Shown here: piece after piece, positions 8,423 to 17,857 of the stretch
How positions within the stretch are numbered: position 1 is the stretch's first letter
Layout: the number at the start of each line of letters is the position of its first letter
NCBI GenBank assembly: GCA_913060515.1
Contig: CAJXRZ010000005.1
Location: forward strand, 94,642-158,641
Direction: 5' to 3'
Length of the DNA stretch: 64,000 bases
Source: an uncultured Pseudomonadota bacterium
GTDB taxonomy: Bacteria; Myxococcota_A; UBA796; CAJQPC01
The notes under the pieces: generated by a model
The model's database searches: none
What the model saw: only the letters and a program-made list of their open reading frames with translations
Told to the model about the DNA's origin: nothing
Program-made: the position numbers and the translations under genes

Positions 8423-10225
8423 TCAGTCAGCAGCAGGAGGCTCAACACTCTCAGCAGCTTCTGGAGCCGCCGCGGGAGCTGCGGGCTCCGCTGCCTCCGT
8501 GTTCTCGTCTTGCATCTTGAGGTCCAGGTGGCCCATCAGGTCACCGAGGCTTGCGCCGGGCTGGCCCTGCTTGGCGATGAAGTCCTTGACGTCGCGCACC
8601 TCGGTGCCCTCGGTCACCTGCTCATCGGCACCCGCCTGGGACAGGCTGATCTTGCGATCGTGGGAGTCGATGTTCAGGATGCTGATCGCCAGCTTGGTTC
8701 CGACCTTGTAGGTCTCCTGCCAGTCACCGTCGCTGTTGGACAGCTCGGAGACGTGAACCAGACCCTCGACGCCGTCCTCGAGCTCCACGAACACGCCAAA
8801 GTCAGCGACGTGAACGATGGGGCCTTCCAGGACCTGACCGAGGAAGTAGCGACCCTGGGCGGAGAGCCAAGGATCTTCGGTCAGCTGCTTGATGCCGAGG
8901 GAGAAGCGCTCGCCGTAGCGGTCGATGTTGAGCACGCGTGCCTCAACCTCGTCGCCCTTCTGGAAGCGGTCGGAGGGGTGACGCAAGCGCTGGCCCCAGG
9001 ACAGGTCGCTGATGTGAACCAGGCCGTCGATGCCATCTTCGATGCCGACAAAGATGCCGAAGTCGGTGATGTTGCGGACCTTGCCCTTGACGATGATGCC
9101 AACGGGGTAGCGGTCCTCAATGCGGTCCCAAGGGTTCTCTTCGAGCTGACGCATGCCCAGAGAGATGCGCTTGTTCTCCATGTCGATGCCCAGAACCTGA
9201 GCCTCGACCACGTCTGCGATAGCGACGAGCTTGGAGGGGTGCTTGACGCGCTTGTTCCAGGTCATCTCGGAGATGTGGACCAAGCCCTCGATTCCGTCCT
9301 CGAGCTCGATGAATGCACCGTAGTCGGGGATGGAGACCACCTTGCCGCGAACGATGGAACCGACGGGGTACTTGTAGTCCACCTCGTCCCATGGGTCTGG
9401 ACGCATCTGCTTGTAGCCCAAGGAGACGCGCTGGCTGTCGCTGTCGAACTTGAGGACCTTGACCTCGATGGTCTGGCCCACTTCGAACATCTCGGAGGGG
9501 TGGTTGATGCGGCCGTAGCTCATGTCGGTGATGTGCAACAGACCATCGATTCCGCCCAGGTCCACGAAGGCGCCGTAGTCGGTGATGTTCTTGATGACGC
9601 CGTTCATGATGGCACCAACACGCAGGCGACCGACGGTCTCCATGCGCTTGGACTCGCGCTCCTCCTCAAGCAGCACGCGGCGGGACAACACGATGTTGCC
9701 GCGACGCTTGTTGAACTTGATGATGCGGAAGTCGAAGGCCTCGCCAATCAGCTTGTCGAGGTTCTTGACGGGACGCAGGTCCACCTGGCTGCCAGGCAGG
9801 AATGCCTTGACGCCGATGTTGACGGACAAGCCACCCTTGACGCGAGCAACCACGACACCGTTGACGGTCTCGTTGGCCTCGACCGCCTTGGCGACCTCGT
9901 CCCAGGCCTTCATCAGGTCGGCCTTTTCCTTGGAGAGCTGCAGCTCGCCGTCTTCCTCGGACATGTTGCCCAGGAATACATCGACCTTGTCGCCAACGGC
10001 GATGGTCGCGATGCCGTTCTCATCCTTGAACTGGTGGAGAGGGATACGGCCTTCGGCCTTGTAGCCCACGTCCACGGTCACCCAGTCGCCTTCGACTGCG
10101 ATCACGTTGCCCTTGACGACTGACTGCTCCTTGATGTTGGAGGTGTCGAGGTAATCGTCAAAGTAGGACTTGAAGTCCTCGCTGGAGAGGTCCGCGAGGT
10201 TGGCGTCGAGATCAATTGTGGTCAT
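8423..10225 (-). CDS. rpsA: 30S ribosomal protein S1
   Basis: Ribosomal protein S1 helps mRNA bind the 30S subunit. The 600-residue protein has six S1 (OB-fold) repeats, roughly at residues 35-105, 120-187, 205-275, 290-362, 377-450 and 463-530. Repeats 3-6 carry the typical sequence of GxVxxITDYGAFVDL, DGLLHIT/S and a final RVSLG-like strand. A low-complexity Ala/Pro/Glu tail ends the protein. An excellent ribosome-binding site (AAGGAGG) lies before the ATG. It is downstream of aroA and cmk, the common aroA-cmk-rpsA order. Confidence 0.97.
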   Translation of the reverse strand: MTTIDLDANLADLSSEDFKSYFDDYLDTSNIKEQSVVKGNVIAVEGDWVTVDVGYKAEGRIPLHQFKDENGIATIAVGDKVDVFLGNMSEEDGELQLSKEKADLMKAWDEVAKAVEANETVNGVVVARVKGGLSVNIGVKAFLPGSQVDLRPVKNLDKLIGEAFDFRIIKFNKRRGNIVLSRRVLLEEERESKRMETVGRLRVGAIMNGVIKNITDYGAFVDLGGIDGLLHITDMSYGRINHPSEMFEVGQTIEVKVLKFDSDSQRVSLGYKQMRPDPWDEVDYKYPVGSIVRGKVVSIPDYGAFIELEDGIEGLVHISEMTWNKRVKHPSKLVAIADVVEAQVLGIDMENKRISLGMRQLEENPWDRIEDRYPVGIIVKGKVRNITDFGIFVGIEDGIDGLVHISDLSWGQRLRHPSDRFQKGDEVEARVLNIDRYGERFSLGIKQLTEDPWLSAQGRYFLGQVLEGPIVHVADFGVFVELEDGVEGLVHVSELSNSDGDWQETYKVGTKLAISILNIDSHDRKISLSQAGADEQVTEGTEVRDVKDFIAKQGQPGASLGDLMGHLDLKMQDENTEAAEPAAPAAAPEAAESVEPPAAD

Positions 10226-10394
10226 TCGTTTCCTGCCCTCCTTGTGCCGGGATTGGCCAAAAGAAGGGGTTGAGGTTTGGTTTTTGGTTTGGTGTCGACC
10301 TTGGTCGACCGTTCCATCGGGGATGATGGATTCTGGCGTAGGGAAGAAGTCCCCTGCCAGGGGCGCGCGAGCTTATCGGAGCCGCGAAGCCTCG
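10226..10394 (-). promoter_or_regulatory. rpsA leader region
   Basis: This 169-bp gap between cmk and rpsA is one of the larger gaps in the minus-strand block. It holds two small inverted repeats: a CCCC/GGGG stem at 10351-10363 just after cmk and a GTCGAC-CTTG-GTCGAC hairpin at 10294-10309. An A/C-rich stretch follows, then a strong Shine-Dalgarno about 8 bases from the rpsA start. S1 controls its own synthesis through the leader in E. coli; whether this leader does so here is inference. I see no convincing -35/-10 pair. Confidence 0.35.
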
Positions 10395-11096
10395 TCAACC
10401 GTCGACTGCGCCCCTCTCACGGGCCAGAGCGACGATCTGCTTGGCGACCGTCTCAGGAGTCTGGGCCGTGGTGTCCAGGTACACGGCGTCTGCTGCCTGT
10501 TTGAGCGGCGCCGTGGCGCGGCTGGAGTCTTGGTGGTCCCGTGCAGCGAGCTCCTGCTGGACCTCGGATACGGTCTTCTCGATGCCTCGTCCGATGAGCT
10601 CGGTGTGGCGTCTCTGGGCGCGCACAGCCAGCTCGGCATCCATGAACACCTTCAGCGGCGCGTCCGGCAGCACTACGGTGCCAATGTCTCGGCCGTCGAG
10701 CACGACTCCTTCGCGGCGAGCCAGGTCCCGCTGTACGCCCAACAAGGCGGTGCGAACCATGGGCTTGACGGCCACCGCAGAGGCCCCCTGGCCGACCACC
10801 TCGGTGCGGATGCTCTGGGACATGTCCTCGCCGTTGACGACGACCTTGAAGGCGCCATCGCGGAAGCTGAAGCGAAAGTCCAGGCCCTCGGCCAGCTCGG
10901 CCAGGGTCTCCTCGTCTTCCCAAGGGATGCCCTTGCGTCTGGCCAGGAGCGCCACCGACCGGTACATGGACCCCGTGTCGATGTAGGCGTAGTTCAACTC
11001 CTTGGCGACCAAGCGGGCCACGGTGCCCTTGCCTGAGCTCGCGGGACCATCAATGGCAATGGCGAAGCCTTCATTAGACTTGGCAATCTCAGGCAC
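10395..11096 (-). CDS. cmk: Cytidylate kinase
   Basis: It phosphorylates CMP and dCMP with ATP for nucleotide supply. With the GTG at 11096 as start the product has 233 residues, the normal family length; longer upstream readings would run deep into aroA. The GTG lies inside the last aroA codons with GAGAGG just upstream. The P-loop GPASSGKGT (about 17-25), DTGSMYR and the DGRDIGT motif are all present. A Ser/Thr-Arg region near the C-terminus (ARDHQDSSRATAPL) matches the Cmk LID segment. Confidence 0.94.
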   Translation of the reverse strand: MPEIAKSNEGFAIAIDGPASSGKGTVARLVAKELNYAYIDTGSMYRSVALLARRKGIPWEDEETLAELAEGLDFRFSFRDGAFKVVVNGEDMSQSIRTEVVGQGASAVAVKPMVRTALLGVQRDLARREGVVLDGRDIGTVVLPDAPLKVFMDAELAVRAQRRHTELIGRGIEKTVSEVQQELAARDHQDSSRATAPLKQAADAVYLDTTAQTPETVAKQIVALARERGAVDG

Positions 11097-12381
11097 GGGC
11101 CCTCTCAAGAAGTTCAGAAAATTCAGGGAAGCTGGTGGCCACGTTGGCTGTATCGCGCACCAAGATGGGGCCCGCTGCGGCACAGGCTGCAACACAGAAG
11201 GCCATGGCGATGCGGTGGTCTCCGAAGGAGTTGACCTCGCCGCCGCTCATCGCGCCGCCCTGCACGACCAGGCCGTCAGGAAGCTCTTGGACCTGCACAC
11301 CCAAGGCGGAGAGGCCGGCCGCAGTGGCCGCCAAACGGTCGCTCTCTTTGACCCGCAGCTCGGCGCAGTCGGTGAAGCGTGTCTCGCCCTGGGCGAAGGC
11401 CGCGGCGACGGCCAGCACAGGGACCTCGTCTACCAATCGGGGAATGAGATCTCCTCCGATCTCGGTGCCTTGGAGTGCGGCGTGACGTACCCGCAGATCT
11501 CCAATCTCCTCTCCCCCGCTCACCCACTTGTCCAGGACCTCGATGTCGGCGCCCATGGCCCACAGCGCGTGCAGGACCCCGTCCCGGGTTGGGTTCAAGC
11601 CTACGCCCTTGAGGACCAGCTCTGAGCCTGGCGTGATCGAAGCGGCGACGAGGAAGAAGGCGGCCGAAGAGATGTCTCCTGGGACCTGAATGTCCACGGC
11701 TTGGAGCCCTTGGCCCCCGGCCAGCTTGAGCCCACCGATTCCGTCCATCTCCAGCTCTGCGCCCATGGCTTTGAAGAGTCGCTCGCTGTGGTCTCTGGAC
11801 AGAGAGGGCTCTCGGTAATCCAGCAAACCTTCCGCCCCTAAAGACGCGAGCATCAGCGAGGTCTTCACCTGGGCCGATGCCACCTTCGAGGTCAGCTTGC
11901 CCAAGTGCAGCGGCCCGCCCCGGACGCTCAGTGGGGCAAGTCTTCCCCCATCCCGCCCATCAAAACGCGCACCCAGCGTGCTCAAGGGCACTGTGACACG
12001 GGCCATTGGACGCTTGCGAAGGTGCACATCCCCAGTCAGCACTGCGTAGAGGTCCTGGCCAGCAAGCAAACCGGTGAGCAAGCGAATGCTCGTCCCACTG
12101 TTGCCGCAGTCCAAGACGTCGTCAGGCTCCTGGAGTTTGCCGCCCCGGCCGGTGACCAGAATGTCCTGGCCTTGGGCCTCGATCTGCACCCCGAGCTGCG
12201 TCATACAGCGCCGCGTTGCTTGAACGTCTAGGGCTCCCAAGAGACCACTCACCCGGGCCTGGCCATGGGCCACACCGTTGAAGATGAGGGAGCGATGGGA
12301 GATCGATTTGTCCCCTGGGACCCTGAGCGTGCCGCGGAGCGCAGCGCCCGGTACAACCTTGAGTTGCTCTTTGGCGCTCAC
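11089..12381 (-). CDS. aroA: 3-phosphoshikimate 1-carboxyvinyltransferase (EPSP synthase)
   Basis: It joins shikimate-3-phosphate and phosphoenolpyruvate in the shikimate pathway. The 430-residue protein begins with the substrate-binding motif GDKSISHR (23-30) and DCGNSGTSIRLLTGLLA, a form of the LxxGNSGTxxR signature. Near the C-terminus RVKESDRLAATAAGL and FGDHRIAMAFCVA supply further active-site residues. The start is GTG at 12381, overlapping the accA stop (GTGA), with GGAG five bases upstream. Confidence 0.96.
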   Translation of the reverse strand: MSAKEQLKVVPGAALRGTLRVPGDKSISHRSLIFNGVAHGQARVSGLLGALDVQATRRCMTQLGVQIEAQGQDILVTGRGGKLQEPDDVLDCGNSGTSIRLLTGLLAGQDLYAVLTGDVHLRKRPMARVTVPLSTLGARFDGRDGGRLAPLSVRGGPLHLGKLTSKVASAQVKTSLMLASLGAEGLLDYREPSLSRDHSERLFKAMGAELEMDGIGGLKLAGGQGLQAVDIQVPGDISSAAFFLVAASITPGSELVLKGVGLNPTRDGVLHALWAMGADIEVLDKWVSGGEEIGDLRVRHAALQGTEIGGDLIPRLVDEVPVLAVAAAFAQGETRFTDCAELRVKESDRLAATAAGLSALGVQVQELPDGLVVQGGAMSGGEVNSFGDHRIAMAFCVAACAAAGPILVRDTANVATSFPEFSELLERARA

Positions 12382-13337
12382 GAGGGCTCCAGGTGCCCAC
12401 CCAACTTGCGAAAGCGCGCGTAGCGGTCGTCTTTGACCTCCTGGGGGCTCATCTTGGACAAGGCCTCCAGGTGACGAGCGAGGGCCTCCCCCAAGCTCGC
12501 GATGGCCGCCTCGTGGTCCCGATGGGCACCACCGGGTGGCTCAGCGACGATCTCGTCGGCCACACCAAATCCCAAGCAGTCTTCGGCGGTGACGCGCAGC
12601 GCTTCGGCTGCCGTGGGTGCCTCTGCCCGGTCGCGCCAAAGAATGGCGGCGCAGCCCTCTGGAGAGATGACCGAGTAGACGGCGTTCTCCATCATGAGCA
12701 CCCGGTTCCCGACTCCGACGGCCAGTGCACCGCCGCTGCCACCCTCTCCGATCACCACACAGATGATGGGCACAGTGAGCACGCTCATCTCCATGATGTT
12801 GCGCGCAATGGCCTCGGCCTGGCCGCGGGCCTCCGCTTCGATTCCCGGAAAGGCTCCGGAGGTGTCGATGAAACAGATGATAGGCCGGCCAAAGCGGTTG
12901 GCCAGCTGCATGAGGCGCAGCGCCTTCCGGTAGCCCTCAGGCTTTGCCATTCCGAAGTTGTGACGGAGGTTTTCCTTGGTGTTCCTTCCCTTCTGGTGAC
13001 CCATCACCATCACCGGGGTCTCCCCAAACCAGGCCTGTCCGCAGACGATGGCTGCATCTTCATGGCCCGCGCGGTCGCCCTTGAGCTCCCGGAAGCCCGT
13101 GAACAGGCCCTTGACGTAGTCCAGGGTGTAGGGCCGGTGGGGGTGACGCGAGAGCTGGGTGCGTTGCCAGCGAGAGAGATCGGAGAAGATCTGCTCCTGG
13201 AGACGCACGGCCTGGACCTGAAGCTGGGAGATGGACGCTGACAAGTCCAGTCCATCGGCCTCCTGCATGTCTTGCAGGGTCTGGATGCGCTTCTTGAGCT
13301 CCACCAAAGGCCGCTCGAACTCCAGAACCATGTCCAT
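12378..13337 (-). CDS. accA: Acetyl-CoA carboxylase carboxyltransferase subunit alpha
   Basis: The alpha subunit of the carboxyltransferase half of acetyl-CoA carboxylase, making malonyl-CoA for fatty acids. The 319-residue protein starts with the typical helical head (LEFERPLVELKKRIQTLQ), then the HPHRPYTLDYV and MVMGHQKGRNTKEN motifs. The central crotonase-like core shows GKPEG-like MAKPEGYRKALRLM, FIDTSGAFPGIEAEARGQAE and GEGGSGGALAVGVGN. GGAG lies seven bases before the ATG. The beta subunit gene is not in the window. Confidence 0.96.
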   Translation of the reverse strand: MDMVLEFERPLVELKKRIQTLQDMQEADGLDLSASISQLQVQAVRLQEQIFSDLSRWQRTQLSRHPHRPYTLDYVKGLFTGFRELKGDRAGHEDAAIVCGQAWFGETPVMVMGHQKGRNTKENLRHNFGMAKPEGYRKALRLMQLANRFGRPIICFIDTSGAFPGIEAEARGQAEAIARNIMEMSVLTVPIICVVIGEGGSGGALAVGVGNRVLMMENAVYSVISPEGCAAILWRDRAEAPTAAEALRVTAEDCLGFGVADEIVAEPPGGAHRDHEAAIASLGEALARHLEALSKMSPQEVKDDRYARFRKLGGHLEPS

Positions 13338-13386
13338 TTGGGAACTCCGTCAGGCCTTCGGGCTTATCCGAGGCCTGCGGTGGGGG

Positions 13387-13773
13387 CTACCCCTGGAGCA
13401 CGCCGTCGATTTGCACGCTGCCGTCCAGGACCTCGACCTCGACTGGAACACCTGCGGGAATGTAGAGGCTTGAATCTATGGAACAGCCCACGGAGACCTC
13501 GCAGCCCATCTCCAATGTCAGGGTGCCTCTCTCCACACGAGTCTCCATCACATGCATGCCGGGCTGGCCCTGAAGGGTTCTCTCGACCCGGACTTTCGAG
13601 GCAGAGGAAGTCCAAACGGCCACATCCCCCTGCTCTACAAAGATCTGTACGCGCTGCACCGGCTCTTCAATCTGGAAGGCTTCCTGCACACTGGCGTCCT
13701 CGCAGGCCACGAAGAGTCCCGCCGAAAGCAGCGCCGCAATGGCTGGGGCGATTGTGATTCTGGCAATGGACAT
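13387..13773 (-). CDS. Small lipoprotein with DUF4097-like beta-repeat
   Basis: A 128-residue predicted lipoprotein. The ATG at 13773 has GGAG upstream and starts a signal peptide (MSIARITIAPAIAALLSAGL) ending in the lipobox FVAC. The mature part is beta-rich, with FVEQGDVAVWTSSASKVRVE, VERGTLTLEMGCEVSVGCS and VEVEVLDGSVQIDGVLQG, resembling the repeated strand pattern of DUF4097/head-domain putative adhesins. It is shorter than most members. It sits between miaA and accA, 49 nt before accA. Function is unknown. Confidence 0.72.
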   Translation of the reverse strand: MSIARITIAPAIAALLSAGLFVACEDASVQEAFQIEEPVQRVQIFVEQGDVAVWTSSASKVRVERTLQGQPGMHVMETRVERGTLTLEMGCEVSVGCSIDSSLYIPAGVPVEVEVLDGSVQIDGVLQG

Positions 13774-13878
13774 GCCGCGTCTCCGTCTGTGCTTTCTATG
13801 ACACCGGAAGGACGAGGGTCCGTGATCGAGCATTCAGAGCTTTCTGGCGAGCTCTGTCATGTGGACCCGGGCCGCAGA

Positions 13879-14763
13879 TCAGCTTGAGACCGCACCAAAG
13901 GCTTCTTCAGCCGCACGCATCACCCGATCCATGTCACCACCGTCGATGGCCTCGAAGCCGCCGATAGAGCGAAACATGGTGCGCTGCTTTCGGGCAAAGC
14001 GGCGGGTGTCGCGCTGGGTGAGACGCAGGGCCTCGGCAGGCTCAAGCCCGTTGAGGAGTTGCTCGCTAAGCCACTTGTATCCCAAGGATTTCATGGGCTT
14101 TAAGTCTGGGGTAACCCCCGCGTCCAAGAGCCCCTGAACCTCGTCCATGTAGCCCGCCTCCATCATGGAGACGACGCGGCCATCGATGCGCTCAGCCAGG
14201 TCCGCTCGGTCCAGCATCAGGCGAACGGCCGGGTGTCTGGGGACGCTCAGATCATGCTCGGCGTGGATGTCGGAGAGACGGCGGCCCGTCATCCTGAAGA
14301 CCTCCAGGCCACGCAGAATGCGCACCTTGTCGTTGGGATGCAGGCGAAGCGCCAGGACGGGGTCTTGTTCTTGGAGCAAGGCATGGGGGTCTTCCAGCAG
14401 CTCCAGCTCCGCGCGCAGGGCTGGCTCGCTCGGAGGGGCTGGGGCCAAGCCGGTCAAGAGCGCCCGAATGTAGAAGCCCGTGCCACCAGCAATGACGATG
14501 CGGGGGTGCTTGGCGATGAGCGCATCACAGTCCCAGGCAAAGTCAGCGGCGTTGTAGGCCTCGTGCGGATCACGGATGTCCACGAGATGGTGCGGCCAAC
14601 GGGCAAGCTCTGCTGGGCTGGGTTTCGCAGTGCCGATGTCCATCCCTCGGTAGACCTGCATGGCATCGGCAGAGACGATGATGGCCTCGAAAGCATCGGC
14701 GACAGCGGTTGCGGCCGCGGTTTTCCCGGTGGCGGTGGGTCCCCCCAAGACGAGCACGCTCAT
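13879..14763 (-). CDS. miaA: tRNA dimethylallyltransferase
   Basis: It transfers a dimethylallyl group to A37 of tRNAs that read codons starting with U. The 294-residue protein has the P-loop GPTATGKT (8-15), the SADAMQVYRGMDIGTAKP segment, HHLVDIRDP and the GGTGFYIRALLTG motif. The C-terminal QRDTRRFARKQRTMFR region matches the tRNA-binding end. Its start overlaps the mutL stop (ATGA), the widespread mutL-miaA pairing. Confidence 0.96.
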   Translation of the reverse strand: MSVLVLGGPTATGKTAAATAVADAFEAIIVSADAMQVYRGMDIGTAKPSPAELARWPHHLVDIRDPHEAYNAADFAWDCDALIAKHPRIVIAGGTGFYIRALLTGLAPAPPSEPALRAELELLEDPHALLQEQDPVLALRLHPNDKVRILRGLEVFRMTGRRLSDIHAEHDLSVPRHPAVRLMLDRADLAERIDGRVVSMMEAGYMDEVQGLLDAGVTPDLKPMKSLGYKWLSEQLLNGLEPAEALRLTQRDTRRFARKQRTMFRSIGGFEAIDGGDMDRVMRAAEEAFGAVSS

Positions 14764-16475
14764 GGAACCCGCCGGCCCAACTCTTCGGCGTCAATGCGCA
14801 GGGCCAGCACGGAATAGTCCAGCCGCCGCAGCTCCTTGACCAAGGCCTTGAGTTCAAAGGGCGAGAGCCCTCTGGGCGTACCTGCCAGGGCCGTCTCTAC
14901 CAGCAACGCGTCAACTTCCTGGCCGGCCGCTATGCCCCGAAGCAAAGCCTCCAAGTCGCCACGCGCGACGGCTGGTGGCAGCGCCATTACTGCGAAGCTT
15001 CCCTCACCGTAGTCCTCGATGCGCAAGTAGCTTGGCATCTCCGGGAGCCTGGCCAAGAGCGCGCGAGCGGCAGCCTGGGGCAGATCCACCAAGGTTGGCG
15101 TGAGCAAGGGCCGGGGCGTCAGGGCTCCGCTGCGCAGCTTGTCCACCATCAGTGCGCTCTGAACGGAGGCCAGCGAGAAGATGAGCGCGTCCTCGTTGTC
15201 CTCGCAGAGAAAGCGCCCTCCGCTGAGCATGCACATCGCCCGAAGGCCCCGGTGCACTGGCTGCTCGATTGGAGGAGGCTGTGGTGGAGGTGTTGAAGGG
15301 CTTGGAGTTGGAGCGTAGCCCTTCGCGAGAGCCTCCCCTCCCCACTCAGCCTTGGGCTCAGCGAGGCTCTGCCCCATGAGTCCTGCTGGCGAGGCCAACT
15401 CAGGCTCAGGCTCAGGCCTGCCGAAGCCCAGCGCTTCCTGTCCGGCCACGGGAGCCCTCTTGATGAAGGGCTTGTTGCTCTGGAGCCCCTGCCTGTCCAG
15501 GGCAACCCGCAAGCCCTCGCTCACGGCCTCATACAGCTCCTGTCCGAAGCGGAAGCGCACCTCGGTCTTGGCCGGGTGGATGTTGACATCCACGTCTTCG
15601 ACCGGCAGCCGAACTTCCAGCACAACGACCGGATAGCGCCCACGCGGGACCAGGTTTCTATAGGCTTGGTTCACGGCTCTGCGAAGCGTCGGGTCACGCA
15701 CATAGCGGCCGTTCACGTACAGATGCATTGCGCCGCTCGCGCTGGCCTTGTGCACGCCGACTGGGCTGAGCAGCCCCTCGACGGTCAAGGTGCCGCTCGT
15801 GAAGTTCACCTCGAAGAGCTGGTCGCCGTGGCTCTTCAGCAGATCCTTGGCCCGCTCTGCCCGGGTCTCAACCCTCGGCGCTTTGAGCACCACCCGTCCC
15901 TCGTGCTCCACCTTGAAGCCGACGGACGGACGCACCATCGCCTCCCGCAACACCGCCTCGATGCAGTGCCCAAGCTCGGTGGGCACCGTGCGCAGGAAGC
16001 CCCTGCGCACCGGAATATTGAAGAAGAGGTTTCGCACGGTGATGCGGGTACCCGCCGGCGCTCCAGTGGGCTCTGGCTTCCTCATGCGGCCGCCTTCGAC
16101 GACGACCTTGAAGCCCGCCTCAGCTTGAGTTGGACGGGAGATGATCTCGACCCGTGCGACGCTGGCGATGGAGGGCAGCGCCTCTCCGCGAAAGCCCAAG
16201 GTGTGTACCCGCCCCAGGTCCTCCTCTCCGCGGATCTTGGAGGTCCCGTGACGCTCGATGCACATCAGAACGTCGTCGGGGTCCATTCCAGAGCCGTTGT
16301 CTTGGATGCGGATCAGCTCCCGTCCGCCGGCACGCAGATCCACATCAACGCGGGTGGCGCCCGCATCCAGGGCGTTCTCCACCAGCTCCTTGACCACGGA
16401 AGACGGGCGCTCCACAACCTCGCCAGCGGCGATCTGGTTGACCAAGTGGTCCTCGAGGATGCGGATGCGTCCCAC
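14760..16475 (-). CDS. mutL: DNA mismatch repair protein MutL with divergent C-terminal domain
   Basis: MutL couples MutS to downstream repair steps. The N-terminal GHKL ATPase domain is intact: Glu33-Asn34 in LVENALDAG, DNGSG (59-63), GFRGEAL (94-100) and the VNIHPAKTEVRF segment near residue 300. A Pro/Glu-rich linker spans about 340-408. The C-terminal dimerisation domain (about 409-571) is divergent: where endonuclease-type MutL has DQHAAHER, this protein reads CEDNEDALIFSLASVQSALM (424-443). The start is a GTG sharing one base with the der stop. 571 residues is slightly short for the family. Confidence 0.92.
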   Translation of the reverse strand: MGRIRILEDHLVNQIAAGEVVERPSSVVKELVENALDAGATRVDVDLRAGGRELIRIQDNGSGMDPDDVLMCIERHGTSKIRGEEDLGRVHTLGFRGEALPSIASVARVEIISRPTQAEAGFKVVVEGGRMRKPEPTGAPAGTRITVRNLFFNIPVRRGFLRTVPTELGHCIEAVLREAMVRPSVGFKVEHEGRVVLKAPRVETRAERAKDLLKSHGDQLFEVNFTSGTLTVEGLLSPVGVHKASASGAMHLYVNGRYVRDPTLRRAVNQAYRNLVPRGRYPVVVLEVRLPVEDVDVNIHPAKTEVRFRFGQELYEAVSEGLRVALDRQGLQSNKPFIKRAPVAGQEALGFGRPEPEPELASPAGLMGQSLAEPKAEWGGEALAKGYAPTPSPSTPPPQPPPIEQPVHRGLRAMCMLSGGRFLCEDNEDALIFSLASVQSALMVDKLRSGALTPRPLLTPTLVDLPQAAARALLARLPEMPSYLRIEDYGEGSFAVMALPPAVARGDLEALLRGIAAGQEVDALLVETALAGTPRGLSPFELKALVKELRRLDYSVLALRIDAEELGRRVP

Positions 16476-17857
16476 TAGTCTTCTTCGTGCTCCTCACCTG
16501 GCCGGCGCTTGCGCTTGATCTGCAGGCGCAGAGGGGTGCCCTCAAATCCGTACTGGTCTCTCAGACGGTTCTTCAGGTAGCGCTTGTAGCTCTCCTCCAC
16601 ACCGTCAGGGGTGTTGGAGAAGATGACGAAGGTGGGTGGGCGCACCCGAACCTGGGTCATGTAGTTCAAACGCACGGGGCGGTTGTGACGCTGGGGCACG
16701 GAGTGGTTGGTGACGGCCAGCTCCAAGAAGCGGTTGCACTCCGAGGTGGTCAGGCGCTTGTTGAACTGCTCGTAGATGCGCTCGACGTTCTCCAGGATGC
16801 GATGGCAGCCCTTGCCGGTCAGGGCGGAGATGTAGAGCACGGGGGCCCACTTGGTGTGAGGCATCATGCGGTCGAACTCGTTCTCGACGACCTTGACGTT
16901 GCGGTCTGGGTCCTCGCGAACCTTGTCCCACTTGTTGACCAAGATCACCAGGCAGCGACCGCGGTCGATCACCACGCGGGCCAGGCGGGCATCCTGCTCC
17001 GTGACGCCCTCTTCGCCGTCGATCATCAACAGTGTGATGTGGCAGCGCTCGACACTTCGAATGGCCTGGGAGACCGCATAGCCTTCGAAGTCCTTGGAGA
17101 TCTTGCTCTTTCGACGCACACCAGCGGTGTCGACGAAGCGCCAGGTCTTCTCCCCATCACTCCAGACGGAGTCGATGGAATCCATGGTCGTGCCGGGCTG
17201 GTCGGCGACGATGTGTCGGTCCTTGCCAATCATGCGGTTGACCAAGGTGGACTTACCGATGTTGGGGCGTCCAACCACAGCGATGCGCAGCTCATCGGTC
17301 TTGAGCAGGTCATCCTCTTCGGGCTCATCGGGAGCCATGGGCAAGAGCTCAATGACCCGCTCCATCAGCTCGCCGATGCCGTTTCCGTGCTCGGAGCTGA
17401 GAGCGAAGAGCTCGGGCAGACCCAGAGCGTAGAACTCCAGAGCGGCGTTCTCCTGCTCAAAGCCCTCGACCTTGTTGCAAGCCAGCAGCACTGGGGTGTT
17501 CGTGGTCCGCAGCATGCGCGCGACCTCGGCATCCATCGGCGTCAGGCCTGCACGAACATCCACCACGAAGATGATGATGTCGGCCTCTTCAATGGCCGCC
17601 AAGGCCTGTTCACGCATCGAGCGGAACAGGTCGGTGTCGGTCGTGGGCTCCAGACCGCCTGTGTCGATGAGAATCATCTCCCGATCAAAGCGGTCTGTCG
17701 TGGCGTAGTGCCGGTCACGGGTCACCCCGGGGGTGTCGTGCACGATGGCCGTGCGCTGGCCCACGAGCCGGTTGAACAGCGTGGACTTGCCCACGTTGGG
17801 GCGGCCAACCAGTGCGAGCACTGGGACCTTTGCGACGCTGCGCGTTTCACTGGTCAT
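16475..17857 (-). CDS. der: Ribosome biogenesis GTPase Der (EngA)
   Basis: An essential double GTPase acting in 50S subunit assembly. The 460-residue protein has two G domains in tandem: the first with GRPNVGKS (18-25) and DTGGLEP, the second with GRPNIGKS, DTAGVRRKSK and NKWD. A KH-like C-terminal domain follows (RVRPPTFVIFSN). GAGG lies five bases before the ATG, which overlaps the era stop (ATGA). Confidence 0.97.
   Translation of the reverse strand: MTSETRSVAKVPVLALVGRPNVGKSTLFNRLVGQRTAIVHDTPGVTRDRHYATTDRFDREMILIDTGGLEPTTDTDLFRSMREQALAAIEEADIIIFVVDVRAGLTPMDAEVARMLRTTNTPVLLACNKVEGFEQENAALEFYALGLPELFALSSEHGNGIGELMERVIELLPMAPDEPEEDDLLKTDELRIAVVGRPNIGKSTLVNRMIGKDRHIVADQPGTTMDSIDSVWSDGEKTWRFVDTAGVRRKSKISKDFEGYAVSQAIRSVERCHITLLMIDGEEGVTEQDARLARVVIDRGRCLVILVNKWDKVREDPDRNVKVVENEFDRMMPHTKWAPVLYISALTGKGCHRILENVERIYEQFNKRLTTSECNRFLELAVTNHSVPQRHNRPVRLNYMTQVRVRPPTFVIFSNTPDGVEESYKRYLKNRLRDQYGFEGTPLRLQIKRKRRPGEEHEED

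Noticed and set aside
8330..10123. Plus-strand open frame of 597 codons across rpsA
   Set aside because: Antisense to all six S1 repeats; its apparent internal repetition (VDHV/LALGD-type) only mirrors the S1 repeats on the other strand.
11097..11195. 33-residue N-terminal extension of cmk
   Set aside because: It would run over 100 bp into aroA; GTG 11096 gives the family length.
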